Shown here one piece after another: positions 1 through 9,760 of a DNA stretch of 64,000 nt. The first letter of the stretch is position 1. Each line of letters starts with the position of its first letter. The stretch is taken from assembly GCF_004912145.1 (NCBI RefSeq), contig NZ_STGT01000005.1:62001-126000 (forward strand). Reading direction: 5' to 3'. Source of the stretch: Peteryoungia rhizophila. GTDB taxonomy: Bacteria > Pseudomonadota > Alphaproteobacteria > Rhizobiales > Rhizobiaceae. Position numbers and translations under genes: made by a program. The notes under the pieces are model-generated. The model ran no database searches. It had not been told where the DNA came from and saw nothing but the letters and a program-made list of their open reading frames with translations.

Positions 1-488
1 AGCGAATCGAACAGGCGATCGATCTTCTGAAGCGCGGCTATGGCGAAAGACTGTTGATCTCGGGCGTCAATCCGGCGACGACGCCGGGGCAGATCCGCAA
101 GGCGACACGCACCTCACCGGACATCTTCGAATGCTGCGTGGATATCGGTTACGGTGCGATCGACACGATCGGCAATGCCAACGAGACGGCGATCTGGATC
201 CGCGACAAGGGCTACCGGTCGGTTCTGGTCGTCACCAGCAACTACCATCTGGCCCGCAGCCTGATGGAGCTTCGCCGTGGCGACCCGGACACCGATTTCA
301 TCGGCTATCCCGTGGTCAATGCAGACCTGAAGACCCGCGCCTGGTACAGCGAGCCGGATGCGATGCGCACCATGCTGGCGGAATATGGCAAGACGGTCGT
401 CGCCTATATCCGGGGCGTGACAGGCTGGAGCCGGGACCAGGGCCTGCGCCCGGAAGGCGAAATCACAGAATCTGGTCGCAGCTCCTGA
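1..488 (+). CDS. YdcF/ElyC-like DUF218 family protein (C-terminal part, 5' truncated)
   Basis: The reading frame is open from base 3, so the gene begins upstream of the window; about 161 residues are visible up to TGA at 486-488. The segment with ISGVNP, then the NANETA and VVTSNYHLAR motifs, is characteristic of the DUF218 (YdcF/SanA/ElyC) fold, a Rossmann-like domain in inner-membrane proteins linked to envelope polysaccharide metabolism. The N-terminal membrane segment expected for the family lies outside the window. It precedes plsC on the same strand with an 80-nt gap, so co-transcription is possible. The exact substrate is unknown for the family. Confidence 0.8.
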   Translation, partial: RIEQAIDLLKRGYGERLLISGVNPATTPGQIRKATRTSPDIFECCVDIGYGAIDTIGNANETAIWIRDKGYRSVLVVTSNYHLARSLMELRRGDPDTDFIGYPVVNADLKTRAWYSEPDAMRTMLAEYGKTVVAYIRGVTGWSRDQGLRPEGEITESGRSS

Positions 489-568
489 CCGGCCAGTTCA
501 CGCAGGCGCTTTTGCTTGACGCACTTTTCCTCTAAGCACGTCTTCGCCCGCCCTCGAGAGCCCCAGAT

Positions 569-1354
569 ATGATTGCGCTACGTTCCATTCTCTTCAACAC
601 TGCCTTCTACGCCAATCTGATCCTCAGGATGATCGTGCTCTCGCCGATCTATTTCCTGCTGCCGCGCAAGAAGGCCTTCTTCGTGCCGAAGGACTGGGCG
701 CGCGCCAACCACTGGCTGATGGAAAAGATCGTCGGCACGACCTTCACGGTGGAGGGGCTGGAGAACATTCCAAAGAGCGGCGGTTACATTCTCGCGCCCA
801 AGCACCAGTCCTTCTGGGACACCTATGCGCTGCTGCCCTGGCTGGACGATCCGGTCTACATCCTGAAGCGGGAGCTGATGTGGATTCCGGTCTTCGGCTG
901 GTATGTCGCCAAGCAGCGCATGATCCCGGTCAATCGCGGCGCCAAGGGCAAGGTGATGGCGCAGGTGATCGAGCGCACCAAGCTGGAAATGGCAAACGGC
1001 CGCCAGCTGATCATCTATCCCGAAGGCACACGCCGCCCGCCGGGCGCCGCACCGGACTATAAATACGGCATCGCCCGCCTTTACCGGGACATCAACGTAC
1101 CGGTCGTGCCCGTCGCCATGCATCCGGGCCTCTTCTGGCCGCGCCGCAAGTTCCTGCGCTTCCCGGGCCACTTCGTCGTGCGGATCCTGCCGCCGATCGA
1201 GCCGGGTCTCGACCCCGACGTCTTCCACGACACGCTGATGCAGCGGCTGGAGGCGGCGAGCGACGAACTGCTGGTGAAGACGGCGAAGGAAAACCCCGAT
1301 CTGCCGCTACCGCCCACCGCCGTCAACAGGCTGAAGGAACTCGGGGCGCTCTGA
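569..1354 (+). CDS. plsC: 1-acyl-sn-glycerol-3-phosphate acyltransferase
   Basis: Transfers an acyl group to lysophosphatidic acid to make phosphatidic acid at the inner membrane, the second acylation step of phospholipid synthesis. The 261-aa product has the family's HX4D catalytic motif at residues 79-84 (H79, D84) and the EGTR acceptor-binding motif at 152-155, preceded by one or two hydrophobic N-terminal segments (about residues 8-32) for membrane anchoring. Length is normal for PlsC. The ATG start is supported by the N-terminal hydrophobic segment. Other members of this superfamily act on lyso-ornithine lipids (OlsA), which cannot be excluded by motifs alone. Confidence 0.88.
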   Translation: MIALRSILFNTAFYANLILRMIVLSPIYFLLPRKKAFFVPKDWARANHWLMEKIVGTTFTVEGLENIPKSGGYILAPKHQSFWDTYALLPWLDDPVYILKRELMWIPVFGWYVAKQRMIPVNRGAKGKVMAQVIERTKLEMANGRQLIIYPEGTRRPPGAAPDYKYGIARLYRDINVPVVPVAMHPGLFWPRRKFLRFPGHFVVRILPPIEPGLDPDVFHDTLMQRLEAASDELLVKTAKENPDLPLPPTAVNRLKELGAL

Positions 1355-1377
1355 GCGCATTTCCATAAAGCGAATGA

Positions 1378-1911
1378 TCAGTCACCGGACGGATCGTTGA
1401 CGATCGCCGAGGCCACGCTTTCGAGCCAGTGGTCGCGAATGCCGAGCTCGCGCAGATGCGCGACCGTATTGGCGACGTAGACAGGATTGGGTCCGGATCG
1501 GCCGACGGCGCTTTCGACGATGCGGGCTGCCTCATCCACTGCGATGGCACCGGCATATTGAGAATGGGCACGGTCGATGACGTAGGTCAGGGCGCGGACA
1601 TCGCGACCATCCGCGAGGCGCGTTCGGACGTGCCGCTCGAGATAGACGCTGGTGACGAGTTCGCGTTCGCGCAGATAGTCCACGGTGGACTGCCAGTCGG
1701 ACGGCGCCACACGAAAGGCGACGCCCTTGCAGGAACCGCCCCGGTCGAGCCCGAGCACGAGACCGGGACGCTCTTCGGTCCCGCGATGGACATAGGAACG
1801 AACGCAGAGCGAACGACGATAGCCACCGAGCTGGGCAAGCACCCGTTCTTCATAGGGAAAGCCCGGATTCCACATCAGCGAGCCGTAGCCAAAGACCCAA
1901 AATTCGTCCAT
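1378..1911 (-). CDS. ChaC-type gamma-glutamylcyclotransferase
   Basis: Predicted to cleave glutathione to 5-oxoproline and Cys-Gly in the cytoplasm. The 177-aa product opens with FGYGSLMW (YGSL loop at residues 9-12 that binds the gamma-glutamyl moiety) and has a YLRERE segment whose E84 matches the catalytic glutamate of ChaC/GGCT enzymes. The frame stays open upstream, but ATG at 1909-1911 is chosen because the conserved domain begins within four residues of it. The gene is divergent from the DUF2125 gene, with 46 nt between starts. Confident on family, moderately so on glutathione as substrate. Confidence 0.85.
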   Translation of the reverse strand: MDEFWVFGYGSLMWNPGFPYEERVLAQLGGYRRSLCVRSYVHRGTEERPGLVLGLDRGGSCKGVAFRVAPSDWQSTVDYLRERELVTSVYLERHVRTRLADGRDVRALTYVIDRAHSQYAGAIAVDEAARIVESAVGRSGPNPVYVANTVAHLRELGIRDHWLESVASAIVNDPSGD

Positions 1912-1957
1912 ATCGCACGCCAATCCAAGATACGAAGATCGCAACGAGGAGCATCCC

Positions 1958-2968
1958 ATGGCCATGTCGACCGCGCCGGAAAGCCCGATCAGCCGCAAGG
2001 TTGTCCGGCTCGGCGTTTTGATCGTCCTCGTCATCGCTGTCTATAGCATCGGGTGGTATTTCGCTGCGGAATATCTGAAGAATCGCATTCTGACCTTCTT
2101 CGCTGGCGGAAATCCGGCAGGCGTGACCGCATCATGCGAGGATGCGACCATGGGCGGCTATCCCTTCCGATTCCGCCTGAATTGCTCCCGGCTCGCCGTC
2201 GACGATCACTTCCAGGGTGTTGCGGCCTCCTTCGGGCCGGTGCGCGCGGCTGCCCAGATCTACAATCCGGGCCAGATCGTCTGGGAGATGGATGCGCCGG
2301 CAGAGATCCGCTCGGCGCTCGGCTACAACACCGCACTCGACTGGACCAACATGCAGTCGAGCTTCCGCATTGGCCTGTCAGGCCTGTCGCGCAGCTCGCT
2401 CGTCCTGGAAGATCTGAGCGCGACGCTGACCTCGACCGTCTCCAGCCTGCAGGTGCAGATGGCCGTGCCGAGCGCCCAGTCGCATGTCCGCCAGAACGAA
2501 GGCAATCTCGACTACGCGACGCTGGTGCGTGACATGGTGGTGTCGATCGGCGGCGAGAAGATTGCACTACCGCCGATCTCGGCGAGCCTCGACGCTACAC
2601 TCGCCGACAAGGGCGGGCTGCTCGACCCCAGGATCGCGCAGGATCAGCGACTCTACGGCACCAAGGGCGAGATCCGCCGCATGGTCGTCGATATCGGCGA
2701 GGGCCGGGTTTTGACGCTGAGCGGTCCCTTCGAAGTGGGCGAGGACGGTCTGCTCTCGGGGCGCATCAAGGTCGAGGTCGAACAGGTCCGCGCTTGGCGC
2801 GATGCGGTGAAGACCGCCTATCCGGAGCAAGCCGACATGGTCGACAATGTCGCCAACGTGCTTCGGGCGCTCGCCTTCGGCCGCGACAACAGCGAGGCTG
2901 AGATCACCATCCAGAACGGCGTGGCCGCGCTCGGCTTCATCCCGCTCGGACAGATCCCGCCGCTCTGA
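1958..2968 (+). CDS. DUF2125 domain-containing membrane-anchored protein
   Basis: A 336-aa protein with one N-terminal transmembrane or uncleaved signal segment (about residues 13-35) followed by a long, presumably periplasmic domain matching the alphaproteobacterial DUF2125 family. Two cysteines (the CEDA and LNCS segments) sit near the start of the exported domain and could form a disulphide. Function is unknown. It is convergent with tyrA, an arrangement I recall as recurring in rhizobial genomes; no direct functional link to aromatic synthesis is visible. Confidence 0.75.
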   Translation: MAMSTAPESPISRKVVRLGVLIVLVIAVYSIGWYFAAEYLKNRILTFFAGGNPAGVTASCEDATMGGYPFRFRLNCSRLAVDDHFQGVAASFGPVRAAAQIYNPGQIVWEMDAPAEIRSALGYNTALDWTNMQSSFRIGLSGLSRSSLVLEDLSATLTSTVSSLQVQMAVPSAQSHVRQNEGNLDYATLVRDMVVSIGGEKIALPPISASLDATLADKGGLLDPRIAQDQRLYGTKGEIRRMVVDIGEGRVLTLSGPFEVGEDGLLSGRIKVEVEQVRAWRDAVKTAYPEQADMVDNVANVLRALAFGRDNSEAEITIQNGVAALGFIPLGQIPPL

Positions 2969-2983
2969 GGCAGTGGGAACGGC

Positions 2984-3907
2984 TCACTTGTCCAGCGAGT
3001 GGCGGCCGAAGTCCGGCACGTCGACGTCCTGGCCGGCCTGGACGATCGAGCGGCGGATCGTGCGGGTGCGCGAGAAAAGCTCGAACAGCTTGTCGCCCTC
3101 GCCCCAACGGATCGCCCGCTGCAGATAGGCGAGATCCTCCGAAAAGCGCGCCAGCATTTCCAGGATCGCATCCTTGTTGTGCAGGCAGACGTCGCGCCAC
3201 ATGGTCGGGTCGGACGCGGCAAGACGGGTGAAATCGCGGAAACCCGACGCCGAATACTTGATGACTTCCGATTCCGTCACCGCTTCCAGATCATCCGCCG
3301 TGCCGACGATATTGTAGGCGATGATGTGCGGCAGGTGCGAGACGATGGCGAGCACCTTGTCGTGGTGCTGCGGATCCATCTCGTCACACATCGATCCCAG
3401 CGCCTCCCAGAAGCCGCGCAACCGGGCGAGCGCTTGGCCGTCCGTGCCTGCGAGCGGCGTGAAGATGCACCAACGGCCCTTGAAGAGGCCCGGGAAACCG
3501 GCATCCGGGCCGGATTTTTCCGTCCCCGCCAGCGGGTGGCCGGGAATGAAATGCACGCCGTCAGGCATATGCGGCGCCATCTGCGCGATGACCGAGGCCT
3601 TGGTCGAACCGACATCGGTGACGATGGCGCCGGCTTTCAGGTTCGGCGCGATCTGTTTGGCGACCGCTTCCGAGGCGCCGACGGGCACGGAGACGATGAC
3701 GAGATCCGCATCCTTCACGGCATCGGCTGCGGAGGTGACGTAAGCCGTGCCGAGCTCCAGCTCTTCCGCCCGCTTCAGCGTCTCGGCGCTGCGGGTCGAG
3801 ATGACCACATCCTTCGCAAGGCCCAGCTTCTTGACGTCACGGGCGATCGACGAGCCGATGAGGCCGATGCCGATCAGGGCGATGCGGTCGAACAGGATTT
3901 CAGACAT
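2984..3907 (-). CDS. tyrA: prephenate/arogenate dehydrogenase
   Basis: NAD(P)-dependent oxidative decarboxylation of prephenate (or arogenate) in tyrosine synthesis. The 307-aa product starts with a Rossmann GxGxxG element (IGIGLIGSS, about residues 12-20), then GHPLAGTEKSG and the SHLPH segment, which are hallmarks of TyrA substrate binding. There is no chorismate mutase or ACT domain. The start codon overlaps the hisC stop by one base (TGATG at 3905-3909), showing translational coupling. A longer open frame upstream is only a shadow of hisC. The pairing with a histidinol-phosphate-type aminotransferase suggests they supply the two last steps to tyrosine and phenylalanine. Confidence 0.92.
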   Translation of the reverse strand: MSEILFDRIALIGIGLIGSSIARDVKKLGLAKDVVISTRSAETLKRAEELELGTAYVTSAADAVKDADLVIVSVPVGASEAVAKQIAPNLKAGAIVTDVGSTKASVIAQMAPHMPDGVHFIPGHPLAGTEKSGPDAGFPGLFKGRWCIFTPLAGTDGQALARLRGFWEALGSMCDEMDPQHHDKVLAIVSHLPHIIAYNIVGTADDLEAVTESEVIKYSASGFRDFTRLAASDPTMWRDVCLHNKDAILEMLARFSEDLAYLQRAIRWGEGDKLFELFSRTRTIRRSIVQAGQDVDVPDFGRHSLDK

Positions 3908-5010
3908 CACGTGCGTTCCATGAATTCTGTGAGGGCGGCGATGACGCCGGTATTGGCCTCGTCGCTGCCGATCGTCATGCGGAGTGCATTGGGAAAACCA
4001 TAGGACGAGACCGCGCGCAAGACGAAGCCGCGTTCCGTCAGGAAGTGATCCGCATCCGCGGCCCGCTTTCCGTCCCGGTCGGGGAAGTGGATCAGGATGA
4101 AATTGGTGACCGAGGGTGTGACTTCGAGGCCGAGTGCTGAAAGCGCCTCGGACACCCGGGCGAGCCAGACCTGATTGTGTTCGACGGCTTTCGCCACATG
4201 CTCCTGGTCGCGCATGGCAGCAGCCCCGGCGAGCAGCGCCGGCGTGTTGATGTTGAATGGTCCACGCACCCGGTTCATCGTATCGATGATCTCGGCTGGG
4301 CCATAGATCCAGCCGATGCGCAGCGCCGCCAGCCCGTAGACCTTGGCGAAGGTCCGCGTCATGACGACATTGCGATTGGCCGAGACCAGCTCGATACCGG
4401 CCTCGTAATCGTTGCGACGGACATATTCGGCATAGGCGGCGTCGAGCACCAGGATCACCTGCGCAGGCAAGGCCGCATGCAGGCGCTTGATATCGGCATA
4501 GGGCACATAGGTGCCAGTCGGGTTTCCGGGATTGGTCAGGAAGACGATCTTCGTGCGCTCGCTGACGGCGCCAAGGATCGCATCGACATCGACGCACCGA
4601 TCGGTCTCCGGAACCGTCACAGGTGTTCCGCCGGCGGCCAGGATCTGGATGCGGTAGAGCAAGAAGCCGTGTTCGGTGATGATCGCTTCGTCGCCGGGGC
4701 CGAGATAGATATTGGCGAGCAGGGCCAGCAATTCTCCAGATCCGTTGCCGCAGAGGATATTGGCAGGGTTCAGGCCGTGCACCTCAGCGATTGCATCGCG
4801 GAGCATACGGGCCTGGCCGTCGGGATAGATCTCGAGCTTGTCTGCGGCTGCTTGGAAGGCCTCGATGGCCAGGGGGCTCGGGCCGAGCGGCGTTTCGTTG
4901 GACGAGAGCTTGAAGACGCGCGCGACGCCACCGGCATGTTCCTTGCCAGGAACATAGGCGGCGATCTCCATAACCCCGGCACGGGGCATCGGCTTCGTCG
5001 AGGCAATCAT
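3907..5010 (-). CDS. hisC: histidinol-phosphate / aromatic aminotransferase (HisC type)
   Basis: Fold-type I PLP aminotransferase of 367 aa. TNPGNPTG at 159-166, the cofactor-contacting D190 and Y193, and the Schiff-base lysine K223 inside [17 protein letters not shown] identify the HisC family. It is translationally coupled to tyrA downstream (1-nt overlap) rather than sitting in a his operon. This suggests it works mainly as an aromatic amino acid aminotransferase, as known for HisC2-type paralogues; that role is inference. ATG at 5008-5010. Confidence 0.88.
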   Translation of the reverse strand: MIASTKPMPRAGVMEIAAYVPGKEHAGGVARVFKLSSNETPLGPSPLAIEAFQAAADKLEIYPDGQARMLRDAIAEVHGLNPANILCGNGSGELLALLANIYLGPGDEAIITEHGFLLYRIQILAAGGTPVTVPETDRCVDVDAILGAVSERTKIVFLTNPGNPTGTYVPYADIKRLHAALPAQVILVLDAAYAEYVRRNDYEAGIELVSANRNVVMTRTFAKVYGLAALRIGWIYGPAEIIDTMNRVRGPFNINTPALLAGAAAMRDQEHVAKAVEHNQVWLARVSEALSALGLEVTPSVTNFILIHFPDRDGKRAADADHFLTERGFVLRAVSSYGFPNALRMTIGSDEANTGVIAALTEFMERT

Positions 5011-5145
5011 GAGGCGTCTTTCCGGTCGTCGGCCGACCAGGAGACCGACCCTTCACATGGTCTTGGGATTACTGCGGAAAGCTCCGCTTGTCGAGGCGGG
5101 CGAGCGCCGCAGCCTGTCCATCCGACGCCCGGCTCATGACGCGGT

Positions 5146-5898
5146 TCAGACCTCGGGCAATCGAGTGCGCGTGGTCGGCACGCCCTGAGGCGCGAGCACT
5201 GGCTTGAAGACGCGGCGCGAGGCACGCGAAGCGACCGGAAGCCCCTGATAGAGACGCTTCTGCGCCTCGACCACGATGACACCGGAAAAGGCAGGCCAGA
5301 GGATACGGCCGAGCCGCTCGAAACCACGCCGAAGCCGGAGGATCGCCCGGATCTTGGAGGGCGGGAAAAACAGGGCCTCGGCCGAGGCCCCTGGGGTGAA
5401 ATTGGTCTCGCGCAGCAGCGATGTGAGCTGTCCGCGCGAATAGGGACGCCCCGAACCGAAGGGCGTATGCTCCATGCGCGCCCAGACGCCGCGACGATTG
5501 GGCACGACGATGACGAGACGACCGCCGGGCGCAAGCACCCGCCAGATCTCCTTCAGCGTCTCGCGGGGGTTCTCGGCAAATTCCAGCGAATGGACCATCA
5601 GCACCCGGTCGACGGAACTGTCCGGCAGCGGCAGTTCCTCGTCGAAGACCAGCGCCGTGGCAGAAGGCTCACCGACCGGCCAGTTCACCGCCCCCTGCCC
5701 TGCAGGCATGAAGGCCATGGTGCGCTCGGTGTCGGCCCGGAAGCGATCGAGAAAGGGAATGCAGTAGCCGAGGCCGACCAGGCGCTCCTGCGGCAGCCGC
5801 GCCCAGACTGTGGACAAGGCCAGCGCAATCGACTGCTCGGCCACGCGGCCGAGCATCGTATAATAAAACTGCCTCAGATCGACGATATCGACATGCAT
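5146..5898 (-). CDS. class I SAM-dependent methyltransferase
   Basis: A 250-aa protein of the Methyltransf_11 type: the acidic [19 protein letters not shown] segment and [15 protein letters not shown] correspond to motifs II-III of SAM-binding methyltransferases. The first SAM-binding glycine motif is weak ([12 protein letters not shown]). The N-terminal [13 protein letters not shown] block recurs, as far as I recall, in an uncharacterised rhizobial group. The substrate is unknown. It is divergently placed from gloB (90 nt between starts), an arrangement I recall from other Rhizobiales. A distinct basic, proline-rich C-terminus of about 40 residues follows the catalytic domain. Confidence 0.75.
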   Translation of the reverse strand: MHVDIVDLRQFYYTMLGRVAEQSIALALSTVWARLPQERLVGLGYCIPFLDRFRADTERTMAFMPAGQGAVNWPVGEPSATALVFDEELPLPDSSVDRVLMVHSLEFAENPRETLKEIWRVLAPGGRLVIVVPNRRGVWARMEHTPFGSGRPYSRGQLTSLLRETNFTPGASAEALFFPPSKIRAILRLRRGFERLGRILWPAFSGVIVVEAQKRLYQGLPVASRASRRVFKPVLAPQGVPTTRTRLPEV

Positions 5899-5988
5899 GA
5901 ACTTATTGTTAGCAGCCCATCATTGGACTTCAAAGCGCGAGAGGGTACATTCGCCGCAAAGAGGTGGGACATAAAAAGTGGGTCGACA

Positions 5989-6759
5989 ATGAAATCACTG
6001 CAGATTGAAGTTTTCATCTGCCGAAGTGACAACTTCGGCGTACTTCTCCACTGCCCGGAGACGGGTGAAACGGCGTCGATCGACGCACCGGAACTCGATC
6101 CGATCGTCAAGGCAGCCGAAAAGCGCGGTTGGACGATCACCCATGTCTTCACCACGCATCATCATGGCGACCATGTCGAAGCCAATCTGGCGCTGAAGGA
6201 AAAATATGGTTGCGAGATCATCGGCCCGCGCAACGAGGCGGCTGCGATCCCCGGCATCGACCGAACGGTCGGCGACGGTGACGAGTTCACCTTCGGCAAG
6301 CGGCCGGTACGCGTGATCGAGACGCCGGGCCATACTGCGGGGCATATCTGCTACTATCTGCCCGAGGACATGATTCTCTTTGCAGCCGACACCCTTTTCG
6401 CGCTCGGATGCGGGCGCCTGTTCGAGCGATCGGCGCTCGACATGTGGCACTCGCTGCAGAAGCTCGCCGAACTGCCAGACGAGACGATCGTCTATTTCGG
6501 CCATGAATACACGCTCTCCAATGCCCGATTTGCGGTGACCATCGACCCGGAAAATGCCCGGCTGAGATCGCGCGCAGAACTGATCGAGATGCAGCGCAAG
6601 CGCGGCGATTTCACCATTCCGACGACGATCGGGTTTGAGAAGGAGACCAACCCGTTCCTGCGGGCCGGTGAACCGGATATCCGCCGGACGCTTGGCATGG
6701 AAGGCGCAACCAATGACGAGGTCTTCGCCGAAATCCGCAAGCGCAAGGACACGTTCTGA
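5989..6759 (+). CDS. gloB: hydroxyacylglutathione hydrolase (glyoxalase II)
   Basis: Hydrolyses S-lactoylglutathione to lactate and glutathione, the second step of methylglyoxal detoxification. The 256-aa product carries the binuclear metal motif THHHGDH at residues 56-62, then GHTAGH, an AADTLF segment (bridging Asp) and FGHEYT, and ends with the FLRAGEP segment of the C-terminal glutathione-binding domain. The start is ATG 5989: upstream in-frame codons lie in non-conserved sequence. The next gene starts inside its stop codon (TGATG), so the two are translationally coupled. Confidence 0.93.
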   Translation: MKSLQIEVFICRSDNFGVLLHCPETGETASIDAPELDPIVKAAEKRGWTITHVFTTHHHGDHVEANLALKEKYGCEIIGPRNEAAAIPGIDRTVGDGDEFTFGKRPVRVIETPGHTAGHICYYLPEDMILFAADTLFALGCGRLFERSALDMWHSLQKLAELPDETIVYFGHEYTLSNARFAVTIDPENARLRSRAELIEMQRKRGDFTIPTTIGFEKETNPFLRAGEPDIRRTLGMEGATNDEVFAEIRKRKDTF

Positions 6760-7202
6760 TGCAGGCAGCCGACATCATCGAAACCCTCGGCATGCAACGC
6801 CATCCCGAGGGTGGCTGGTACGTGGAAACCTGGCGCGATGAAAACGGCGGACCGCGCGGGCATTCGACGGCGATCTATTATCTCCTTGAGGCCGGCGAGC
6901 GTTCGCACTGGCACAAGGTGAAGGATGCAGCCGAGGCCTGGCACTACTATGCCGGCGCGCCGCTGGCTCTGCATCGTTCGAAAGATGGCATGGCGCAGCA
7001 GACAGTGGTGCTGGGGCTCGATCTCGCCGCAGGGCAGCGCCCCCAGGCGATCATAGAGGCCGATGAATGGCAGGCTGCCGAAAGCCTGGGTGAATTCACC
7101 CTCGTCGGCTGCACGGTTGCGCCCGGCTTCGACTTCGCCGTTTTCGAGATGGCACCGCCCGGCTGGGCCCCGGCTGGCAATCCCCCGGTCAATATGGGCT
7201 AA
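6759..7202 (+). CDS. cupin family protein (DUF985)
   Basis: A 147-aa single-domain cupin of the DUF985 group, recognisable by RHPEGGWYVETWR, the histidine-bearing SHWHKVKDAAEAWHYYAG metal-site segment and the C-terminal TVAPGFDFAVFEM strand. The biochemical role of the family is not settled. Its ATG overlaps the gloB stop by one base, so it is expressed with glyoxalase II. The 3' end overlaps the convergent YhhN gene by 14 nt. Confidence 0.85.
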   Translation: MQAADIIETLGMQRHPEGGWYVETWRDENGGPRGHSTAIYYLLEAGERSHWHKVKDAAEAWHYYAGAPLALHRSKDGMAQQTVVLGLDLAAGQRPQAIIEADEWQAAESLGEFTLVGCTVAPGFDFAVFEMAPPGWAPAGNPPVNMG

Positions 7203-7830
7203 GCGTGACTGTCAGGATCACCTGCGCCGCAAAATAGGTCACCCAGACGACATAGGCGGCGGCTCCATCCTTGGGATGCTCCGGTCCTGTCCAGTATTTC
7301 CGCATTGTCAGCACGAGATCGGACAGCATGAAGAGGCTGGCGCCGACGAAGACGAGCGGGTCCGGGAGGCCAAGCGTCAGCCAGACGAGCGCCATGAAGA
7401 GCAGGATGTAAAGGCCGATCGGAAACGCAAGTCGCCCGGCCGGCTTCCAGAGACGCACGAGGGCGCCAAGCGTCAGAACACCGACGAGGCAGCCTGCGAC
7501 GATGCGCCAGGGTGCGGCGAAGGCGATCGATGGATCGGCGATTGAAATCAAAAGCGCGACATAGGCTATATGGGCCGACAGGAAGGCCGCGACCCCGCCC
7601 ATGAAGGCACGCTCACCGTCGAAGGCAAGCGACAGATCGCCGAGAGCACCGAGCGCGAGGGCCGCGACCAGCAGCGGAGGCGCGCCGACGAGGCCGGCGT
7701 ACAGCGACAGGAGCAGGACCGGCACCGTTTTCCAGACAGCCCGGACAAGCGTCTTCTCTTGTGGCAGGATCCAGAGATAGCTGGCGCCGAGCGCGACCGA
7801 GAGCCAGAAGATACCGGTCGCGAATGCCAT
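7189..7830 (-). CDS. YhhN family membrane protein (lysoplasmalogenase-like)
   Basis: A 213-aa integral membrane protein with about eight hydrophobic helices. The LGDLSLAFD-like segment at the end of the third helix and the conserved FMLSDLVL segment carry the acidic residues typical of the YhhN/TMEM86 family, whose characterised members hydrolyse the vinyl-ether bond of lysoplasmalogens. Bacterial members mostly lack demonstrated substrates, so the activity is inferred. The gene converges on the cupin gene and its start lies 11 nt after the end of the DMT transporter gene on the same strand. Confidence 0.75.
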   Translation of the reverse strand: MAFATGIFWLSVALGASYLWILPQEKTLVRAVWKTVPVLLLSLYAGLVGAPPLLVAALALGALGDLSLAFDGERAFMGGVAAFLSAHIAYVALLISIADPSIAFAAPWRIVAGCLVGVLTLGALVRLWKPAGRLAFPIGLYILLFMALVWLTLGLPDPLVFVGASLFMLSDLVLTMRKYWTGPEHPKDGAAAYVVWVTYFAAQVILTVTLSPY

Positions 7831-7841
7831 TCAATTCCCCG

Positions 7842-8720
7842 TCAGGTCGGCCGTTCCTTGCTCCGCAAGATCATATCGCGAGCCGCGAGCATCGCGCCAC
7901 CGGTGATCAGCAGGCAAGAGAGGCCAATTCTGACACTGAGTTCTCCGAAACCGGAGAGGACGAGGACCAGCGTGGAGAGAAGCGGCGCCGCATAGCTGGA
8001 AGCTCCGAGGATCTGGATGTCGCCATTTTTCACGCCGTAGTCCCAGACATAGAAGGCGAGCCCGACGGGAAAGATGCCGAGGCCGACCACGGCGGCCCAT
8101 TGTGCCGTCGTGTCGGGCCAGACCGTGGCTTCGAGCGCCAGATGGCATATGAGCGACAGGACCGAGGTCGCGAGGCAGAAGCCGGTGACCACATCGGTCG
8201 AGACCTTGTCGAACTTGCGGCTGACGAGGGAATAGGCCGCCCAGGTGAAGGCGCATAGCAAGGCGGTGAAATAACCGAGGCTATAGGCCGGATCGAAGGC
8301 GAAACCGTTTTTGCCGATGATGAGCGCGGTACCGACGAGGCCGCAGAGCGCCCCGACGATATGATGCCAACCGAGCTTTTCCCCCGGCAGCAGCGCCGAG
8401 CCGACCACGATCAGCAGCGGCCAGAGATAGGCGATCAGGCCGGCTTCGACGGCCGGCGCATTCCGGAGCGCCGTAAAATAGAGGAAGTGGTAGCCGAAAA
8501 GGCCACCGACGCCGGCGAGCCAGACTTTTGGTGGTTGGCGCAAGGCCCTCAAACGCTCCGGCCGCGCGACGAAAAGCCCAATCCCGGGAAGGCTGCCGAT
8601 CGCGAAAGTGATGGCCGAGAGCTGGAAGGGTGGCATGGTGCCGGAGGCCGCCGTCATGAGGGCGAGGAAGGACCACATCAGGATCGCCGTGAACCCGATC
8701 AGCGTTGCCTTGGTCTTCAT
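7842..8720 (-). CDS. EamA/DMT family exporter (YddG-like)
   Basis: A 292-aa inner-membrane protein with about ten transmembrane helices in two EamA repeats. The N-terminal TLIGFTAILMWSF stretch and the LFGYHFLYFTALRNAPAVEA segment resemble aromatic amino acid exporters of the YddG group within the drug/metabolite transporter superfamily. ATG at 8718-8720 is preferred over an upstream frame start because it leads directly into helix 1. It precedes the YhhN gene by 11 nt. The substrate is uncertain. Confidence 0.8.
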   Translation of the reverse strand: MKTKATLIGFTAILMWSFLALMTAASGTMPPFQLSAITFAIGSLPGIGLFVARPERLRALRQPPKVWLAGVGGLFGYHFLYFTALRNAPAVEAGLIAYLWPLLIVVGSALLPGEKLGWHHIVGALCGLVGTALIIGKNGFAFDPAYSLGYFTALLCAFTWAAYSLVSRKFDKVSTDVVTGFCLATSVLSLICHLALEATVWPDTTAQWAAVVGLGIFPVGLAFYVWDYGVKNGDIQILGASSYAAPLLSTLVLVLSGFGELSVRIGLSCLLITGGAMLAARDMILRSKERPT

Positions 8721-8753
8721 GAAATCCCCTGATGCGGGGCTCGCCCGCAAAAA

Positions 8754-9572
8754 CTAGCCGTCGAACTTTTCTGCGGTCACATGCACCGTCCCGTAGCGGG
8801 TCGGGATCTTCGCGTAGACTGGAGCATATAGCTTCAGCGTCGCTGTCTTGGCAAACCAGATCTCCATGCCGGTCACCGACGTCAGATACTCGATATCCTT
8901 GCGGCCCTTCCGGTATCCCGACTTCGGCACGTAACGCACCGAGCAGACGATGGCGTCACCCTTTGCGCTGCCGGCAGAGAAGCTTTCCGACCGGTTGGGA
9001 GAAAGCACGAGATCCATGCGGCTTTCACCGTCATAGACCGGCAGGGTCTGCGCGCAGACATCTGCATCACCAGGGATCAGCAGCGCGCCGATCGGATCGA
9101 GTACAGCCTTGAGGTCGGAGGCCTTCACGGGGACCCAGGAACTGGGCTTCGGGCGCACGGGCGTGACATTGGTTTCCACGACATTACCGCCGGAAAACAA
9201 GACTTCGTAGGTGCTTGCCCGCTTCCCGCTTTTGTAATCCAGCGCATAGCGCTGAGGCAGCATCCGACCACCGGTCAGCGTGCCGCTGACCGTGCTCTTG
9301 GCGGCCACCTCACGGACGATGTCGACGAGACCGGAGGAGTGGAACTGGCCGGAAATCGTGTAGCGATCGGAAACAACCTCCGTCTGGAAGGTCATGCGGG
9401 CAATGGGCAGGATGCCCAGCGCCACGCTGTAGCTCGTATCATAGCGATAATCCGATGCTCCGGCGGCCGCGGGCATCAGGGCGAGGAAGGCAAGGGCAAG
9501 GCCGGTGAAACGCAAGGCGCCGTCTCCAGATAAGGGGGCAGTGCCGGAATGCCGGCGCAATTGAGCATGCAT
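8754..9572 (-). CDS. DUF3108 domain-containing exported protein
   Basis: About 272 aa with an N-terminal hydrophobic segment (FTGLALAFLALMPAAAGA) that looks like a cleavable Sec signal ending in an AxA site, followed by a beta-rich periplasmic domain of the DUF3108 family. Function is unknown. Two candidate ATG starts exist (9593 and 9572). The shorter gives a more usual signal-peptide n-region, though it is still long. The gene is divergent from rpmB. Confidence 0.72.
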   Translation of the reverse strand: MHAQLRRHSGTAPLSGDGALRFTGLALAFLALMPAAAGASDYRYDTSYSVALGILPIARMTFQTEVVSDRYTISGQFHSSGLVDIVREVAAKSTVSGTLTGGRMLPQRYALDYKSGKRASTYEVLFSGGNVVETNVTPVRPKPSSWVPVKASDLKAVLDPIGALLIPGDADVCAQTLPVYDGESRMDLVLSPNRSESFSAGSAKGDAIVCSVRYVPKSGYRKGRKDIEYLTSVTGMEIWFAKTATLKLYAPVYAKIPTRYGTVHVTAEKFDG

Positions 9573-9641
9573 ACTCGCCGTGGACTGTGGCAAGAAAATA
9601 TCCTACACCCGCCTTGCCGCCCGGAAAATCCAAGGTTTGGC

Positions 9642-9670
9642 TTGACGCGCCGGTTCTCACTGACTATAGA
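9642..9670 (+). promoter_or_regulatory. sigma-70-type promoter of rpmB
   Basis: TTGACG at 9642-9647 and TATAGA at 9665-9670 are separated by exactly 17 bases, about 90 nt upstream of the ribosomal protein L28 start. This is close to the housekeeping consensus and stands out in this GC-rich window. Confidence 0.75.
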
Positions 9671-9760
9671 ACCGCAACTTTCCAATCAGACGCTGTTGGA
9701 TTGCCTCGCCGGCATTTGGCCGGAAGCGATGCGATGGCCTAGAAAAACAATAGGTGTACC

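Noticed and set aside
578..1228. Long minus-strand reading frame (216 codons) opposite plsC
   Set aside because: Complete antisense shadow of plsC; product is low-complexity with no motif and plsC has full catalytic motifs on the other strand.
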